Below, piece by piece: positions 39,391-58,565 of a stretch of 64,000 nt of DNA (position 1 is its first letter; every line of letters starts with the position of its first letter). The position numbers and the translations under genes are program-made. The notes beneath the pieces were generated by a model, which saw only the letters and a program-made list of their open reading frames with translations, was not told where the DNA came from and did not search any database. This DNA is from Dirofilaria immitis (lineage: Eukaryota; Nematoda; Chromadorea; Rhabditida; Onchocercidae): assembly GCA_024305405.1 (NCBI GenBank), contig JAKNDB010000097.1, positions 179,001 through 243,000 of the forward strand. The letters are read 5' to 3'.

Positions 39391-42300
39391 AGACATCTAT
39401 AATGAGCCTAGTGACCCTTTATAGCATAATTTTTCTTTTTTTTTCCCCTAAATCCAAATAAAATAATTGTTTTAGTAATAATTTAAATATCAATTAATAA
39501 TTGGGCTAAAATTTCGAATAAAATATTTAAATTAATAATTTAACAATTGAGAAGAATGAAAGATTTTGATATTTGAAAATAGAATTTAAATAAAATATTA
39601 ATTAAATAATTAATTAATTAGCTAATTTTTTCTTCTTTTTCAGAACTTTCTCTACAGGTAATAAAATGAAATGAATAAGCAAGGATAGGCGTTAAAGTTG
39701 AATGAATGTTTGATGAAAGAAGCTGAAAAATAGGATGAAAACGTTTTCTTCCGTTAAAAGTTTCTCCTCCTACTCCTCCTACTCCTACTCCTCCCACTCC
39801 TCCTACTCCTACTCCTACTCCTCCCACTCCTCCTACTTCCACTAACTCCTCCTACTCCCATTACTCCTCCGCCTATTCCTACTTCTACTCCACCTCTCAC
39901 TCCTCCTCCTCCTCCTCCTCCTCCCCTCCTCCTCCTCCTCCTCCTTTTCATCTTCTTCCTACTTCGCTTCCAATTTCAGGATGAAAAAGTAAGGAAGAAA
40001 ACTTTTGATATTTAAAAATATTTTTCTTTCTTTTCCTCTTCCTCCTCCTCCTCCTCCTCCTCCTTCTATTCATTCTTCGTTTCTAATTTCAGGTTGAAAA
40101 AATAGAAAAAAAGTTCTCTCCCTTTTCTTCCTCCTACTTCACCTTTGTTTCTAATTACAGGATGAAAAAGTAAAGAAGAAATAAAGTTTTGATAAAATTG
40201 ATAAAAGTAGAAGAAGTAAAAGAAGAAAAAAAGAAAAAAAAAAAAAAAGCTTTTATATAATAGAATGCAACGAATACGAGAAATCATTCAATTCAACATT
40301 TCAGTATTTGAAGATGTATACAATTCACAAAAATATACTTTTAACAACTTAAAATGATTAGAATAACAACTATAATCATTTAACGAAGAAAAAAAAAAAG
40401 TACTTAGCAGGCGGAACGAAATAAAAAAATAAATAAATAAAAAACTTTTTAAACAATCATAGATTTAGTAAAAGTTAAAAAAAAAAGTTGTAAAAGTAAA
40501 ATTTTACAATACAAATATGCAAGCAGTAGAAAAATTAAATTATCTAAAAAATTTTTTTTTATTTTTGATTTTGAAAAATCAATAATCGATTGATAAAATT
40601 ATAATTTATTTTTTTAAAAAAAAGAATTACCATAATAAAATGAATTTATTAATACTTTCATAAATAAATGTTATCTAATGCAAATGATAATTATTATCAA
40701 TATATCACTTTATCAGATATTATCAATTAATAATCAACTCATTTTCAGAAAAAAATGAATTAAAATTTATTAATCAACTTATAATTTTGTCGCTTTCTCT
40801 TTTTTTTTTCAGTATTTCAATAAAAAGTGAGGAAAAAATTTTAATAATATTATTTATATTTAAAAAAAAAATGCTACCTAACATTTAGTATTTAATTAAC
40901 GTCGAACATTATATCACATTATCACTATAATCATATCATAATCGAAATATAACTGTTGAAAATATCCAGTAAATGTTAAAGTTTAAAGTAGGATTTATTG
41001 ATTCTCGACACAATACTTTGAAATATATTCTGAAAATTATGTACATTGTGATATTCATGAAGTAATACAATGAAACTTTTTGCAAGAAAGTTTGAATTAT
41101 TACAGAGGAAAATAGAGGTCATTACTTCGTATCCCCAGAGAAAAATGGTGAAGAAAATAAATTTGTGGTTATTTTAGCTTTTCCAATATTCCAACAAATT
41201 TCTTTGATTATTTCGACCTAAATTGTTGCAAAAATTTCGTTTACGTCATTTTAGAACGAATTAAGGTTGATGAAAACATTCTCGTCATCAATTTTTATGC
41301 ATTAAACTTATTTGAATAATCAAAAGTAACGTATTAATAAAATTATTTCATTTTACATTAAAATTATCAATAATCAAAAATGATAAGCTTAATTATTTAT
41401 TTCAGCTTTTTATCACAAATTATACATATATTATTAAAAATTAAGAAACATAAAATTTATAAAAATAAACGATTTGAAATAATTTAAAATTTATTTCAAT
41501 TTAAATCTATTATTTATGCATAATAGTTTTCATGAATATAAATATTGCATATTTAAGTTACAGTAATTAAAAATTTCTCAAAAGTTACCGTAATTTGTAA
41601 AAAAAAGAATAGAAAAAAAGTTTCTCAAAAATATGAAATAATTGAAAATAATAAATCGGTTAAGTAAACACATTAAATGGTTAAATTACTTATCGTTAAT
41701 TTACGTTGATAACATATGGAAGTAATTTTTTAAAATATAATTTATCAATTTATTTATTTTGATATTACGATAGATAATAACTATAAATTTCGAAACAAAT
41801 ATTTCTTTTCTTTATACAAAAAATTTTTGTTTTGTTTTTTTTTCTCAAATAAATAAAAAAAAAAAAACCAAAAACAAAAACAAAGACAAAAAGACAGAAA
41901 AAAATAAATTAAACTAAACTAAATTATGGATGAAGAGAGGAAGAGAAGAAAATGAAATGATCGTGTTCTTTAGTCTTTTAAGAAATTTAAAACTAAATTT
42001 GTAGAAGTATGAATTTAATTTAATTTTAAATTCTAATTCAATTTCATAACCAAACAATCGAAATTTAATTTAGCATAAAGTAATATAATTTTAACATTTA
42101 ATCCACTTTTTCCCCTACCTCTTCTATCATCGCTATTGAAAATTGATTATATCAATGATAAAAATGATCTTATCATCAACTTATCTTATTTTATTTTCTT
42201 TCATTTTTTTCTTTTGTACTTAAATTTTAAATAATAAAAGAAAAAAGAATTGAATTAAATTTTAATCATAAATTAATAAATAATCCATAATTTTAATTTA

Positions 42301-43333
42301 TAAAAATAATAATTCAATTTTTTATTTTTCACACTCAAAAATTTTACATAAATTATTAAAAATTTTTTTGTTTAATTTTATTATTTCTATTTTTTTTCTA
42401 TCAAAATAATAATAATTAGAATTTCTCTTCTAAAAATTTACATAAATTATTGGAAGTGTAAAATGGATAGATGAACTTTGAATAAAAACAGCCATTTCGT
42501 CGAGAAATTTGTCATTAAATAAAAACTATGAATTAGTTTCGATTTTTCACACTATTTCTTTAACTAATTAATTTATCACTTATCAATAATTTCTGTTTTA
42601 GTAAATTAATTCAATTACAAATATTTGATATAACAATGTTAATAGTTTTTATCAATTATTATCATTTTATTATATAGAAATGAAAGTTTGAAATGATTAT
42701 CGTTTTCTAAAAAAAAAATTATTCGACAAGAATATTTATTCATTTTTAATAACATATAAATCAATCGTTGCAATAAAACAGCTTAAATCAATAAAATAAT
42801 CGTTTTGAAATCTGATTAAATTAAAAATGAAATTTAAATGAGCAACAACAGATGTTAATTGATAATGATATAATGATAACAAATATTTGCAAACATTTGA
42901 TAAATGAAATTTTACAATATGCAAATATTGCATGATAATAATCGTTTTAATTTTAATAAATATATCATTATTTATCAAAACTTCGTTATACACGCATATT
43001 TTTGTTATCAATTTGATTAAATATCATATAAGTCTTTTTTTTTTTATTTTTTGAATTTTCTTGGCAATACTTATTAATTAATGTTGTTTACTATTAATTA
43101 CCTCTTTGAAAAATCATCGATAAATCGAGCATATGCTGATGTCAAATAATCTCGTTATCTTAAGTGATTTCTATCATTTATCACTCTTTAATATCTAACA
43201 GTTGTTTATCATATGTTCATTTTACGCCAATTGAATTGATCATTTATAATAACAAAGTATATCAAAATTGATTAAACAAAATGTTAAATGATTCGATTAT
43301 TAATCGATCGTACATACGTAGTTTCACGTTTAT
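39382..43333. other. Intergenic region between the UNC-49C-like and SLC22-like genes
   Basis: About 4 kb that contains the upstream side of the UNC-49C-like gene and the 3' end of the SLC22-like gene. Apart from the polypyrimidine tracts at 39760-40065, it is AT-rich with short poly-A and poly-T runs, and no open frame in it shows a recognisable motif. Confidence 0.55.
39760..40065. repeat. Polypyrimidine (CTCCTA/CTCCTC)n tracts
   Basis: 39764-39950 is almost purely CTCCTA, CTCCCA and CTC repeats on the plus strand, and 40030-40065 has a second CCTCCTCC run. Frames through it give poly-Gly/Arg strings that are repeat artefacts. It begins about 380 bp upstream of the putative 5' end of the UNC-49C-like transcript. 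Such homopurine-homopyrimidine DNA can form triplexes and resembles CT/GAGA promoter elements. Confidence 0.85.
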
Positions 43334-50093
<6,760 letters not shown>

Positions 50094-50102
50094 CTTTTAA
50101 TA

Positions 50103-50116
50103 TAACCTGTAAAATA
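50103..50116 (-). promoter_or_regulatory. Probable spliced-leader acceptor of the SLC22-like gene
   Basis: On the minus strand AATATTTTACAG ends at 50107, 13 nt upstream of the ATG (50093-50091). The position fits SL trans-splicing of a gene with no 5' coding exon missing. Confidence 0.5.
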
Positions 50117-52726
50117 TTAATAATCCAATATACTGATAAAATTTATTTGTTGTAAAATTTCTAATATTCGAATATTTTGTTACAATATGAAACTTTTCGA
50201 AATTATTCAATTTTATCAACAAAATAAACTTAAGCGCATTTTTAAAAGTTTTATGTAAACTATAAAAATAACTTTTATATATTAATTTCTAAAAGATAAT
50301 AAAATCTGAAATAATTAAGTCATACATAAATGATAATATATATATAATATCATAAAATTATTCTGTGCGATAACTTTAATATCAGCCAGATATGATAATT
50401 TCAGATGTATCAAACGTTTTCACGTAAATTGATCAAAGAATACTGTAATGGATATACATTTCAGATTTTGTATCAATAATTAATTCATCAATATATAATA
50501 GATATCATTAGTATTTAATGCTAATTTAAATTAAAATTTCAATTTAAAATTTTTATAATTTTTGTTAATAATTAGTGCATATCTAAATTTTAATAATAAA
50601 ATAATAAACAATAAAGATAGGAATAAGTTATAAAAATAAATTAAATATCTTTTAAAGTCTTCGTATTTCATTTGTAATTTAACAGTGACATTTTGTTATC
50701 AGTTCAATAAATGCTTATCATTTTCTTTTTTTGTCATTTTAACTTCAGCTGTATGCTATAAAATATAAATATGCTTCGTTGTTATCATTAAACTTAGAAT
50801 TGCTTCCTCTCCTACATTTCTTCTTCTCATTTGCATTATTAATCTAATTCAATTAATTAATTTCTCCTTAAAAATTTCAAATTCAAAAATTTCTTTGGTA
50901 AAAAACAAAAAGAAATTTTTTATTCAAAAAGGATTAATTAATTAACTGGAATTGATTGGAAATCTTTTTTGAATTTGAATTTATAAAAATTTCGAATTAA
51001 TTTTCATATATTTCCAATTAATTAACTAATTTCATCTTAAAAACTTTTAGTAATCCATTATTAATCCAATTTAAACAATTAATTAATTTATTCATTTATA
51101 ATTCTAATTAATTAATTAATTTCTTTTATAAAACTTCTTTTTCAAAAAAACAAAAGAAATTTTTGATTCAAAAAGGAATTTCGACATTTCTTACAATTTT
51201 TGAATGAAACAAAAATGAAATGAAAAAGAATTAAATAACAAAAAAGACAAATTATTATTATATTTAATTAAATAGAAAGACCTAAAATTTTGTTTTAAAT
51301 AATTAATAATTTGAAATAATAAAATGAAAAAGAAAAATGAAAACGAAAAAAAAAAAAGGAAAGGAAAGGAAAGGGTAGAACGAATTGAATCTTCTCGGAC
51401 AGATGTAAAATATCAGTATGAAAGGAAAATAAGAATGTATGAAAATTATTTAAGGTATACAAAATAATCAGTCATTTTGTAGCAAGGCAACATAAAAGCA
51501 GGTTTGCCATTATCTCTGATAAAAATCACTGTCACTATTTCACTTATCAAAAATCTCAATTTTGTTATCATAAGAATGATCTATAATGATGAAGGGACAT
51601 TTTCGATTATATATAATAAAATAAAATTTTCTGTAAGCACAAAATTCATTGCTTTTTTTCCTTCTTCTATTTTATCATCTTTTTTTTTTTCGCATATTAT
51701 CATCATTATCACTAAATTTGCTTATTTTTTTTCTTCACATATAATCAATTATCAATCAAAGAATTAATTAGAATTAAATTAATTCAAATTATTGATCAAA
51801 ACGATGAATATTTTATTATTATATAATCGGAATAATTTGTCTTAAATTTAATCATATAATTATATTTATCTATTCTCAATTATTTACGATATATTTTAGT
51901 TAATATTTTTAATTTCTAATTAATGAATTGATAAAATTGCTGTTTGAAAAAAAATGATATTTATTGGGAAATAATCATTAAATTATTTTATTTTTATTTT
52001 CATTCCTCTTTTAATAAAATATTTAATTGAATGTATAATTAAACTTTTTAGCGCCTTTTTCTTTTTCCAATTTTCCCATTATTTATTTGTTTATTTTCAA
52101 TGATTAAAATTTTTTCAGAAAATTCTTCAATTCTATTTGAAGGAATAAAAGAATGGATAAAATTAATATTTCTCGAGATTGTAGCATATCGTGGAAGAGA
52201 ATTCAATATATAACAGCAAGCGGTCAAGTTAATTGTACAATTATCATTGATAAAATAAATTATGTAGTAGAATTTAGAGCTGCACTAAATGTTTTGTGTC
52301 TTACAATTATCTGCTGTGCACTGTACACTGTCATCGGTATTAAGATGACGAGATATTGAGATGATTTTGGATGATATGGGGTGGCCTGATGAGATGGGTT
52401 TTCCCGAATTCTGGGAATTTTTTTAACGTATTGATTAATTGATAATTATTTATTTAGAATATATTATTAGCATATTTTTATGGTAATCTTTCATTCTCAA
52501 TTTATTCTTCAATTTTTGTTTTACTTTTTCCATCTGTTATCTTTTCGTATTCTTCAGTAATATGAAATAGACTTTTTGCAAAGTTATTAAATACAATTGT
52601 AGCTTTTATCTCAACAATTTAATCATTCTTTATTGTTACCTGGTTTCACTATTAATTTCATCTCAAAATTATATACTTTCTTGTTAATTCCATCTCAGAA
52701 TTATTATATGACTATACGTTATTCTA
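50117..52726. other. Intergenic region, no gene recognised
   Basis: Lies between the divergent SLC22-like gene and the FLYWCH-like gene and should hold both promoters. Open frames at 51504-51767 and 52153-52359 were examined; neither shows a domain motif or supporting splice structure. A short GGAAAGGAAAGG run is at about 51357-51375. Confidence 0.5.
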
Positions 52727-52741
52727 GATATATAAGCAAAT

Positions 52742-54642
52742 ATGATTACTACGGAAAGGTTTAAAAAGACGATGAAGAATCGGTTACTTCTGAGGTGAAT
52801 GTAGAAGATGAAGAACATGTGTAAGTTACTTTTTTTTTTAGTTTTTCTTTTCTATGCATTTTCATCTTCATTCTACTATTTCTATCCTTAGTGCTATTGA
52901 TTGTGACGATTCCTATCAATGCAAATTTAACTATTTTTCGTTTTTGGATAATTTTATTTTTGTCAGCAAAAATAGAAACTTTTTGATAATAAATAAGAAA
53001 TACAATGTATTACGAATGTATGATATTTTTAGCAATCCACGTAATAATTATTCGGAATCGTTTTTGGAGGATGGACATGGAATTGTTTTTGGATCACAGG
53101 AGCAAAAGTATTTCAATACATTATTTTATTATATAGATGAGAATCTGATATTCTAAGATAACTTGACTTGATATTTATTTAATGCTATTATAGGCTTATA
53201 TATGATGGATTATTGTTGAAATATCTTAATGGTGAAATTAAATCTCTAAGTGAAGTATGTCGACTTGTAAAAGATCAATTAGGACTTGAAATTTCCGCTC
53301 CTACGCTATCACGTCGTTTGAGACATATTGTAAGTGTTTTGTATTTCATCACTTTCCGATACTTCAGTTTTTTACTCTTTGTTTTTTTTTTTGAATATAT
53401 TTCATTCTATTCTTTATGTTTTAAATTTTTCAAAAACATCCGTTATTTACAAAAATATCTATTAAATTCTTATTTTTGATGTTCTTGCAGAATAAAAATG
53501 CTGAATCAAATGACGAGCAGGAAAGGAAGTAAGTTTTTTTTCAAATTTATATACAGAAGCTTTCAGATTTATATGCAGAAATTATTTTAATCCAAATTTT
53601 AAGTTTTTTATTTATCTGATAAAAATAATCTTATTAAGGAGGAAATTGGGTGTGCTGAAAGGCTTTACTATAATGCAACGTGCCCTATCGAGTCGTTACA
53701 ATGCATCTTTGCTAACGGTGATGGACGATAAAACCAAAGAAATTCGACAATATGCATATATGAAAAGTTCCGTTGATGGACGCAAAGAGTACTATCGATG
53801 TAACAGGTGTTTGCGAGCAGAAACGGAGAAGTGGACCTGGAGCTCAGGCATCCATAATAGTTTACGATGGTGAAATAATTGGGGATAAACCACCGGAACA
53901 TCATGTTGATTGTGAGCCGGTTCCGTATGAAGAAATCGCTTCAATAACTAGTCAACGTGAAAGTCGGGCGTTCGAAAGAGAAGAAAATGAACAGGTGCGA
54001 CAAGTATTAAGAAACAGACAGTTACTCTTGAAGCAGGTAATTTAAAAAAAATTTGAAGTTTTATCTTTGCAACTTCTTTCTCTTTATTTTGACTTTTTGC
54101 TTTAAAATATTATATCATCAGAGATAATTTCTTTATAGGTTTTGTATGATCTTTGAATTTTATGCTAAATTTTGCCAAAATTATAGAATTGATTAAATTT
54201 GGAACAATTCTTGTTCGTATGATTATTTATGCATTATAAATTTAGGCAGAACCATTAGAACCACCACAACTTTCACCGATGGTAGAGGGTGATGAATTGG
54301 CAGAATTCGATGATGAATCAGGTGGCGCCGGATTTGTCGAGTTTCAGAGACAAGCTCTCGAAGATAAGGTAATGATTTAAAATTATCTCATAAACTCAAA
54401 CCTTTTCATGTTGGAAAAATAATTCCCCAAAAAAATTTTTTTGTAGAAAAATGAAATTTTCTGCAGTTTCATAATATTGGGAAGGGAAATGAAATTTAGT
54501 TTTTTAGAAGAAACGAATGGAACGAATTTTATCAGCTGTTTTGCTTCTTCTCGACGAACTTGATGGAGAAAATTTGCTAACAGTTATTGAAGAAGCACAG
54601 TTTCGTGTTGCAGAATTACCCAGAAGGTCACTGTTAAGGTGA
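52742..54642 (+). CDS. Unrecognised gene with a FLYWCH-like Cys/His region
   Basis: Six exons: 52742-52820, 53194-53329, 53491-53528, 53639-54036, 54246-54368, 54508-54642; about 302 aa, stop TGA at 54640-54642. The N-terminus is acidic (SEVNVEDEEH). Exon 2 encodes a possible DNA-binding helix (SEVCRLVKDQLGLEISAPTL). Exon 4 has YAYMKSSVDGRKEYYRCNRC, then QASIIVYDGEI and PEHHVDC, a C-x2-C ... H-H/C spacing reminiscent of FLYWCH or WRKY/GCM-type zinc folds. An acidic Pro-containing linker and a Leu-rich C-terminal helix follow. An AG acceptor at 52726-52727, 14 nt before the ATG, may be an SL site. Frame breaks: one base missing in the A-run 52763-52767, and an apparent extra base (or two missing) near 53805-53815. 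A nuclear DNA-binding role is a guess. Confidence 0.65.
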
Positions 54643-56850
54643 TGAATTAGTAGTGAAATCAATAATAGTGATGTATAGTATAATTTTGATTTTTTAAAAA
54701 AATTTGATATATTATCAGTGATATCATTTTTGATCTATGACGTCAGCAATTTCATGTGCTTTTAGTGATTTTCGGATTTCACAAAGTCATGATTAAGACT
54801 GTTTGAATGATTTGCTCTCGACACTTTTTTTGCCTTCCACAGTTTTTAATTCAGGAGCTATATTATCTCAGCGTTACAGCTTTATAGTAATATTAAGCAT
54901 ATTAATTGATAGTAGAAGCAAGAATAAAATAACAGAATATGTTAAAATAAAAAGTTCAATAGCACATCAAAAATTATCAAATGATTCATATCTTTTAAAA
55001 ATAGTGAAATATATAATTCTTATGAAATCTATATGGAATTTTATTTTCCTTTAGTATAAGCATTTTGTCTGCGATAGTTTCAATATTATGGGAATCCACT
55101 ATTCTAATCATAAGAATTATGTATTTCACAATTTTTCATTTCAATTCTTTCTGGATAGATAGTTTTACTATTTGGTGACATCAAAAATCGGAGTAAAAGA
55201 TTTTTGTCATTTTCAGCACTTAGACTACTATTTTGATCGTGGAAATCATAAATACTTAAAGAACGAATAATTACTTGATATTACTTATGTGACTATATAA
55301 CGAGTAAATCATTTTCTGATCTATTTAGGCTGCGTCTTTTCATTTTCACTTAGCCATTTGGATCACCTTTATCCACTGTTTCATTATTGTATGATATTTA
55401 TATTTGACAAAATAACTGCCATTTAATAAACGATATTCGAATTACTGATAATGATGACAACTTTAAAATAAATTGTGTTTAATTACATTTTTATATATTT
55501 AGACGCAAACATTTCGTTCTTTAAACATTGCATTTATATTTTATAATAATTTATTTCTTTTTATTATGAATTCTGAAAATTTGAGTTCAAAAAATTTTTT
55601 TTCTTTCAAATTCAGTTTTATTTATTATTTACAATTAGCAATATTTCAAGTATCATTTCATATCATTTGTAAATTGAAGCGTTTTCAAATTAATTTTTAT
55701 TTTGTCCTCCACATTTATTGTATTTTTGTAGAATTGTTGTATGTGTTTGTTCGATTCATTTGTATGTGAATTTTTTATTTTGCTTGCTTCCCATTAATTT
55801 ACATTTTTTTTTCAATGAATAATAGAATATTTTCACTGTCGATATCATTTTATACGGATAACTTGAAATATAAGTTAAGTATACTATATATATAGATAGG
55901 TTAGTATATATGATCGATATATATATATATATATATATATCGATCTATATATATATATATATATAGATATATATATATGTATAGTTGATATTCATTTTCG
56001 ACACATATTCCAATGATAAATAAAGTACGAAATAAAATAATTATTGTAAAAAAATGAAATTTGTGCAAATCAAGTTTTGAAAAATAGTATGATATTATGA
56101 TAAAATAATATTATTGACTTATATGATTTAGCATGCCAATGATGATTTCAGTGTTTATTTATTGTGGCCGTGACAGTAAACAGTGATAACAATAGCATGA
56201 ATAGCAATAGCGACAGTAAAAAAATGTTGAAAACGACAATAACCAGTATAATTTTAAATCTGTGAAATGAATATTTAATATTTCTAGCTATGTTCATCCT
56301 AAAAAACATTTCAAAAGATTTTTGCATAATGTTTTAAAAGATTATTTATTGATCTTTGATTATGAAAATGCAGTGATTTTAAGTTTAAATTTATATGCAA
56401 ATTTTTATCGATTCATAAAAGTATTTACTATATAAGCTTATTTTTTTCTTTGTTTTAGTCATAAATGAGTTCCTTTTCTATTTCTCGTGAGCTATTATTA
56501 CTGATAAGTTGCACAGTATTTATCATTTAAAGCAACAAATACTGATTCTCGAAGTTATTTTTCTCGCGAGGTTTTTGTTAATTACTTTTCATTCATTTGT
56601 CTAATATAATAATTAAGTGGAATAAAATTACAAATATTCTAAATGAATGAATAAAATCTTTTTATTATAGTCATGTAAAAATTTTCAATAAATGAAATGA
56701 ATAGTGAATTATTGATTATATGCAACTTTTTACGTCAAGTACGTCAACGTAAGAGAGTTAGAACGTACTGGAATTAGAGAGAAAGAATAAATGTATTGAC
56801 AAATCAATTATATAATATGATATTTTAATCAATAAATTTTTTGATAAGTA
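54643..56850. other. Intergenic region, no gene recognised
   Basis: Two kilobases between the FLYWCH-like gene and the REEP-like gene. The only distinctive element is the long TA palindrome at about 55910-55985. Open frames at 54803-55054 and 55566-55769 have no supporting features. Confidence 0.55.
55908..55985. repeat. (TA)n palindrome with GATCGATA/TATCGATC arms
   Basis: Alternating TA runs are interrupted by GATCGATATATA, then TATATATCGATC, then TATAGATATATA, giving nested inverted symmetry over about 75 bp that could extrude as a cruciform. Confidence 0.8.
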
Positions 56851-57958
56851 ATGACAACGCTGATCGAAGCTGATCAAACATTATCGAATGTAAGTTTGAA
56901 TGAACGAGATTTAAGCGCATCAGAGCGAATATTTCATGGTGTAACGCATAAACCACAATTGTTTACATTTTTATATAACAAACGTTGTGCAAAGTTGAAT
57001 AATTTATTTCCAGCAATTGAATTAGGAATCAATCGCGAACAGGTTAGCTATATCTTTGACATTTGACCTTTTGCATATTCTCTTTCTTTATACTACTTTG
57101 TAAAAAATGTTTGAAGGAGATTTTTCGTTAAAATATTATTTTATTTATAATTTATTAAGGTTTGTTTTTTTCTGAAGTTTATTTTTTCCAGTTAATATGT
57201 ATAATTTTAATTATATTTGCTTTTTATCTATCGTTGGGATGTTTTGCTGAATTAATTTGTAATATTTTTGGTTTTGCTTATCCTGCTTATGCATCAGTTA
57301 AAGTAAATTCTTTTTAATTTTTAAATTTTAATAAAAAAGAAAAAATAAATTCTTTTTGATTAATTCAATATTTGTTTATTTCAGGGCAGCATTTTTACTT
57401 TATCTTTATGTTTACATCGATTATTTCAAATAAAAAGAAAGCAAAAAGAAAAGCTATAATTTAGGCAATTCGAACACGAAATAAGGACGATGATACACAA
57501 TGGCTAATGTACTGGACAGTTTTTGCAACATTTTCGATAGCTGATTCGATGATATCTATCATAACAAATTTTCTTCCAGCATATTGGCTATTTAAGGTGA
57601 AATTATGATTTGCGATGAAAAATTTGTTATATTGAAATAATTTTCCAAAATATAATATTTTAAAATTAATTGAAATAAAAAGAAAAAAATTTTACGAATA
57701 AGATAGCCATAGTAATAAATATATATATTTTATTTAATTGATAATTGCTTATTTCAGGCAGCATTTTTACTTTATCTTCATGTCCCAAATAGTAATGGAA
57801 CACGAATGTTATTCTACAAAATTGTCAATCCAATAATTTCAATCATTGATGATTTCATTATCAGTTATCAAAGCAAGCAATGTCAAGAATTAAAAAGGAA
57901 TAATTGTCAATCAATAAACATTTTAAAACAATATAATGGATATATTGAAATTAAATGA
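56851..57958 (+). CDS. REEP/YOP1/DP1 (TB2/DP1-HVA22 family) ER-shaping membrane protein
   Basis: Reticulon-like hairpin protein that stabilises high-curvature ER tubules. Exons: 56851-57042, 57192-57302, 57465-57596, 57758-57958; 211 aa, all junctions in phase and no frame breaks. The hydrophilic N-terminus is followed by a hydrophobic hairpin (LICIILIIFAFYLSLGCFAE), the family-typical GFAYPAYASVKAIRTRNKDD, QWLMYWTVFATFSIADS and FLPAYWLFKAAFLLYLH, then a short C-terminal tail. Length is a little above the usual 180-190 aa of the YOP1/REEP5 group. AATAAA lies at 57989-57994, 31 nt after the stop. Intron 2 contains a decoy copy of the start of exon 4 (57372-57410). Confidence 0.92.
57372..57410 (+). 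repeat. Relic duplicate of the REEP exon 4 acceptor and start
   Basis: TTTATTTCAG followed by GGCAGCATTTTTACTTTATC and TTTATGT is nearly identical to the true exon 4 boundary at 57748-57782 (ATTTCAG then GCAGCATTTTTACTTTATC and TTCATGT). It sits in intron 2, before exon 3, and is shifted by one inserted G. Reading from it gives a frame that soon ends. Confidence 0.8.
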
Positions 57959-57988
57959 TAAATTGAAAAAAAAACTGAAAAATACAGC

Positions 57989-57994
57989 AATAAA
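57989..57994 (+). terminator. Polyadenylation signal AATAAA of the REEP-like gene
   Basis: Lies 31 nt after the TGA at 57956-57958, a normal distance for a nematode 3' end. Confidence 0.5.
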
Positions 57995-58565
57995 ACTAAT
58001 TGTTATTTATAACTTAAATTTATGAAAATTTATTTATGAAAAAATCACATTTATGAAAATTAAAAACTAGCAGAGTTTTTTTGTTACATGAAGTAAACTT
58101 GCAAAAAAAACTGGTAAATTACTTTCATTTATTTACGCAAGTATACTGCTTATTACAATGACTTCATATAATACAAGATTTTAAGTAAATGAAATGCAGT
58201 ATTATAAAAAATACCCTCTTCGAGATGGAAATATTTTATCATATTTTGATACTTGTTTTAACTGCAATATTAAAAAAATAAAATGAATTGCTCTTATTTA
58301 AACAGGTTTAGTAGGTTGATTAGAATGTTTCATCTAGTTATAACTTTATAATTGATCTTGAATAATTCAGACCTTGACCTTTTGCAATACGATCTATGAA
58401 TTTCTTTTCTCGTTGCATTAGAAGAAAATACAACATTTGCTAACTCTATGAATTTCATTCAAACCAATTTATTTATCTAATTGTTTCGTTATTTATTATG
58501 AAATTTCTTCATGTAAAATTTCAAACATTTTGTTCGATTTAAAAGTATTACCGCATACAGAACAA
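57995..58565. other. Intergenic region, no gene recognised
   Basis: About 570 bp between the convergent REEP-like gene and zinc-finger relic. No motif, exon or repeat was recognised. Confidence 0.5.

Noticed and set aside
39618..39951. Gly-Val and Arg-Gly rich open frames on the minus strand
   Set aside because: Artefacts of the CTCCTA/CTCCTC polypyrimidine tract; no start context or flanking coding signal.
52153..52359. 68-residue open frame with a hydrophobic stretch, upstream of the FLYWCH-like gene
   Set aside because: No conserved motif, no signal for splicing to neighbours, and similar hydrophobic frames are common in this AT-rich DNA.
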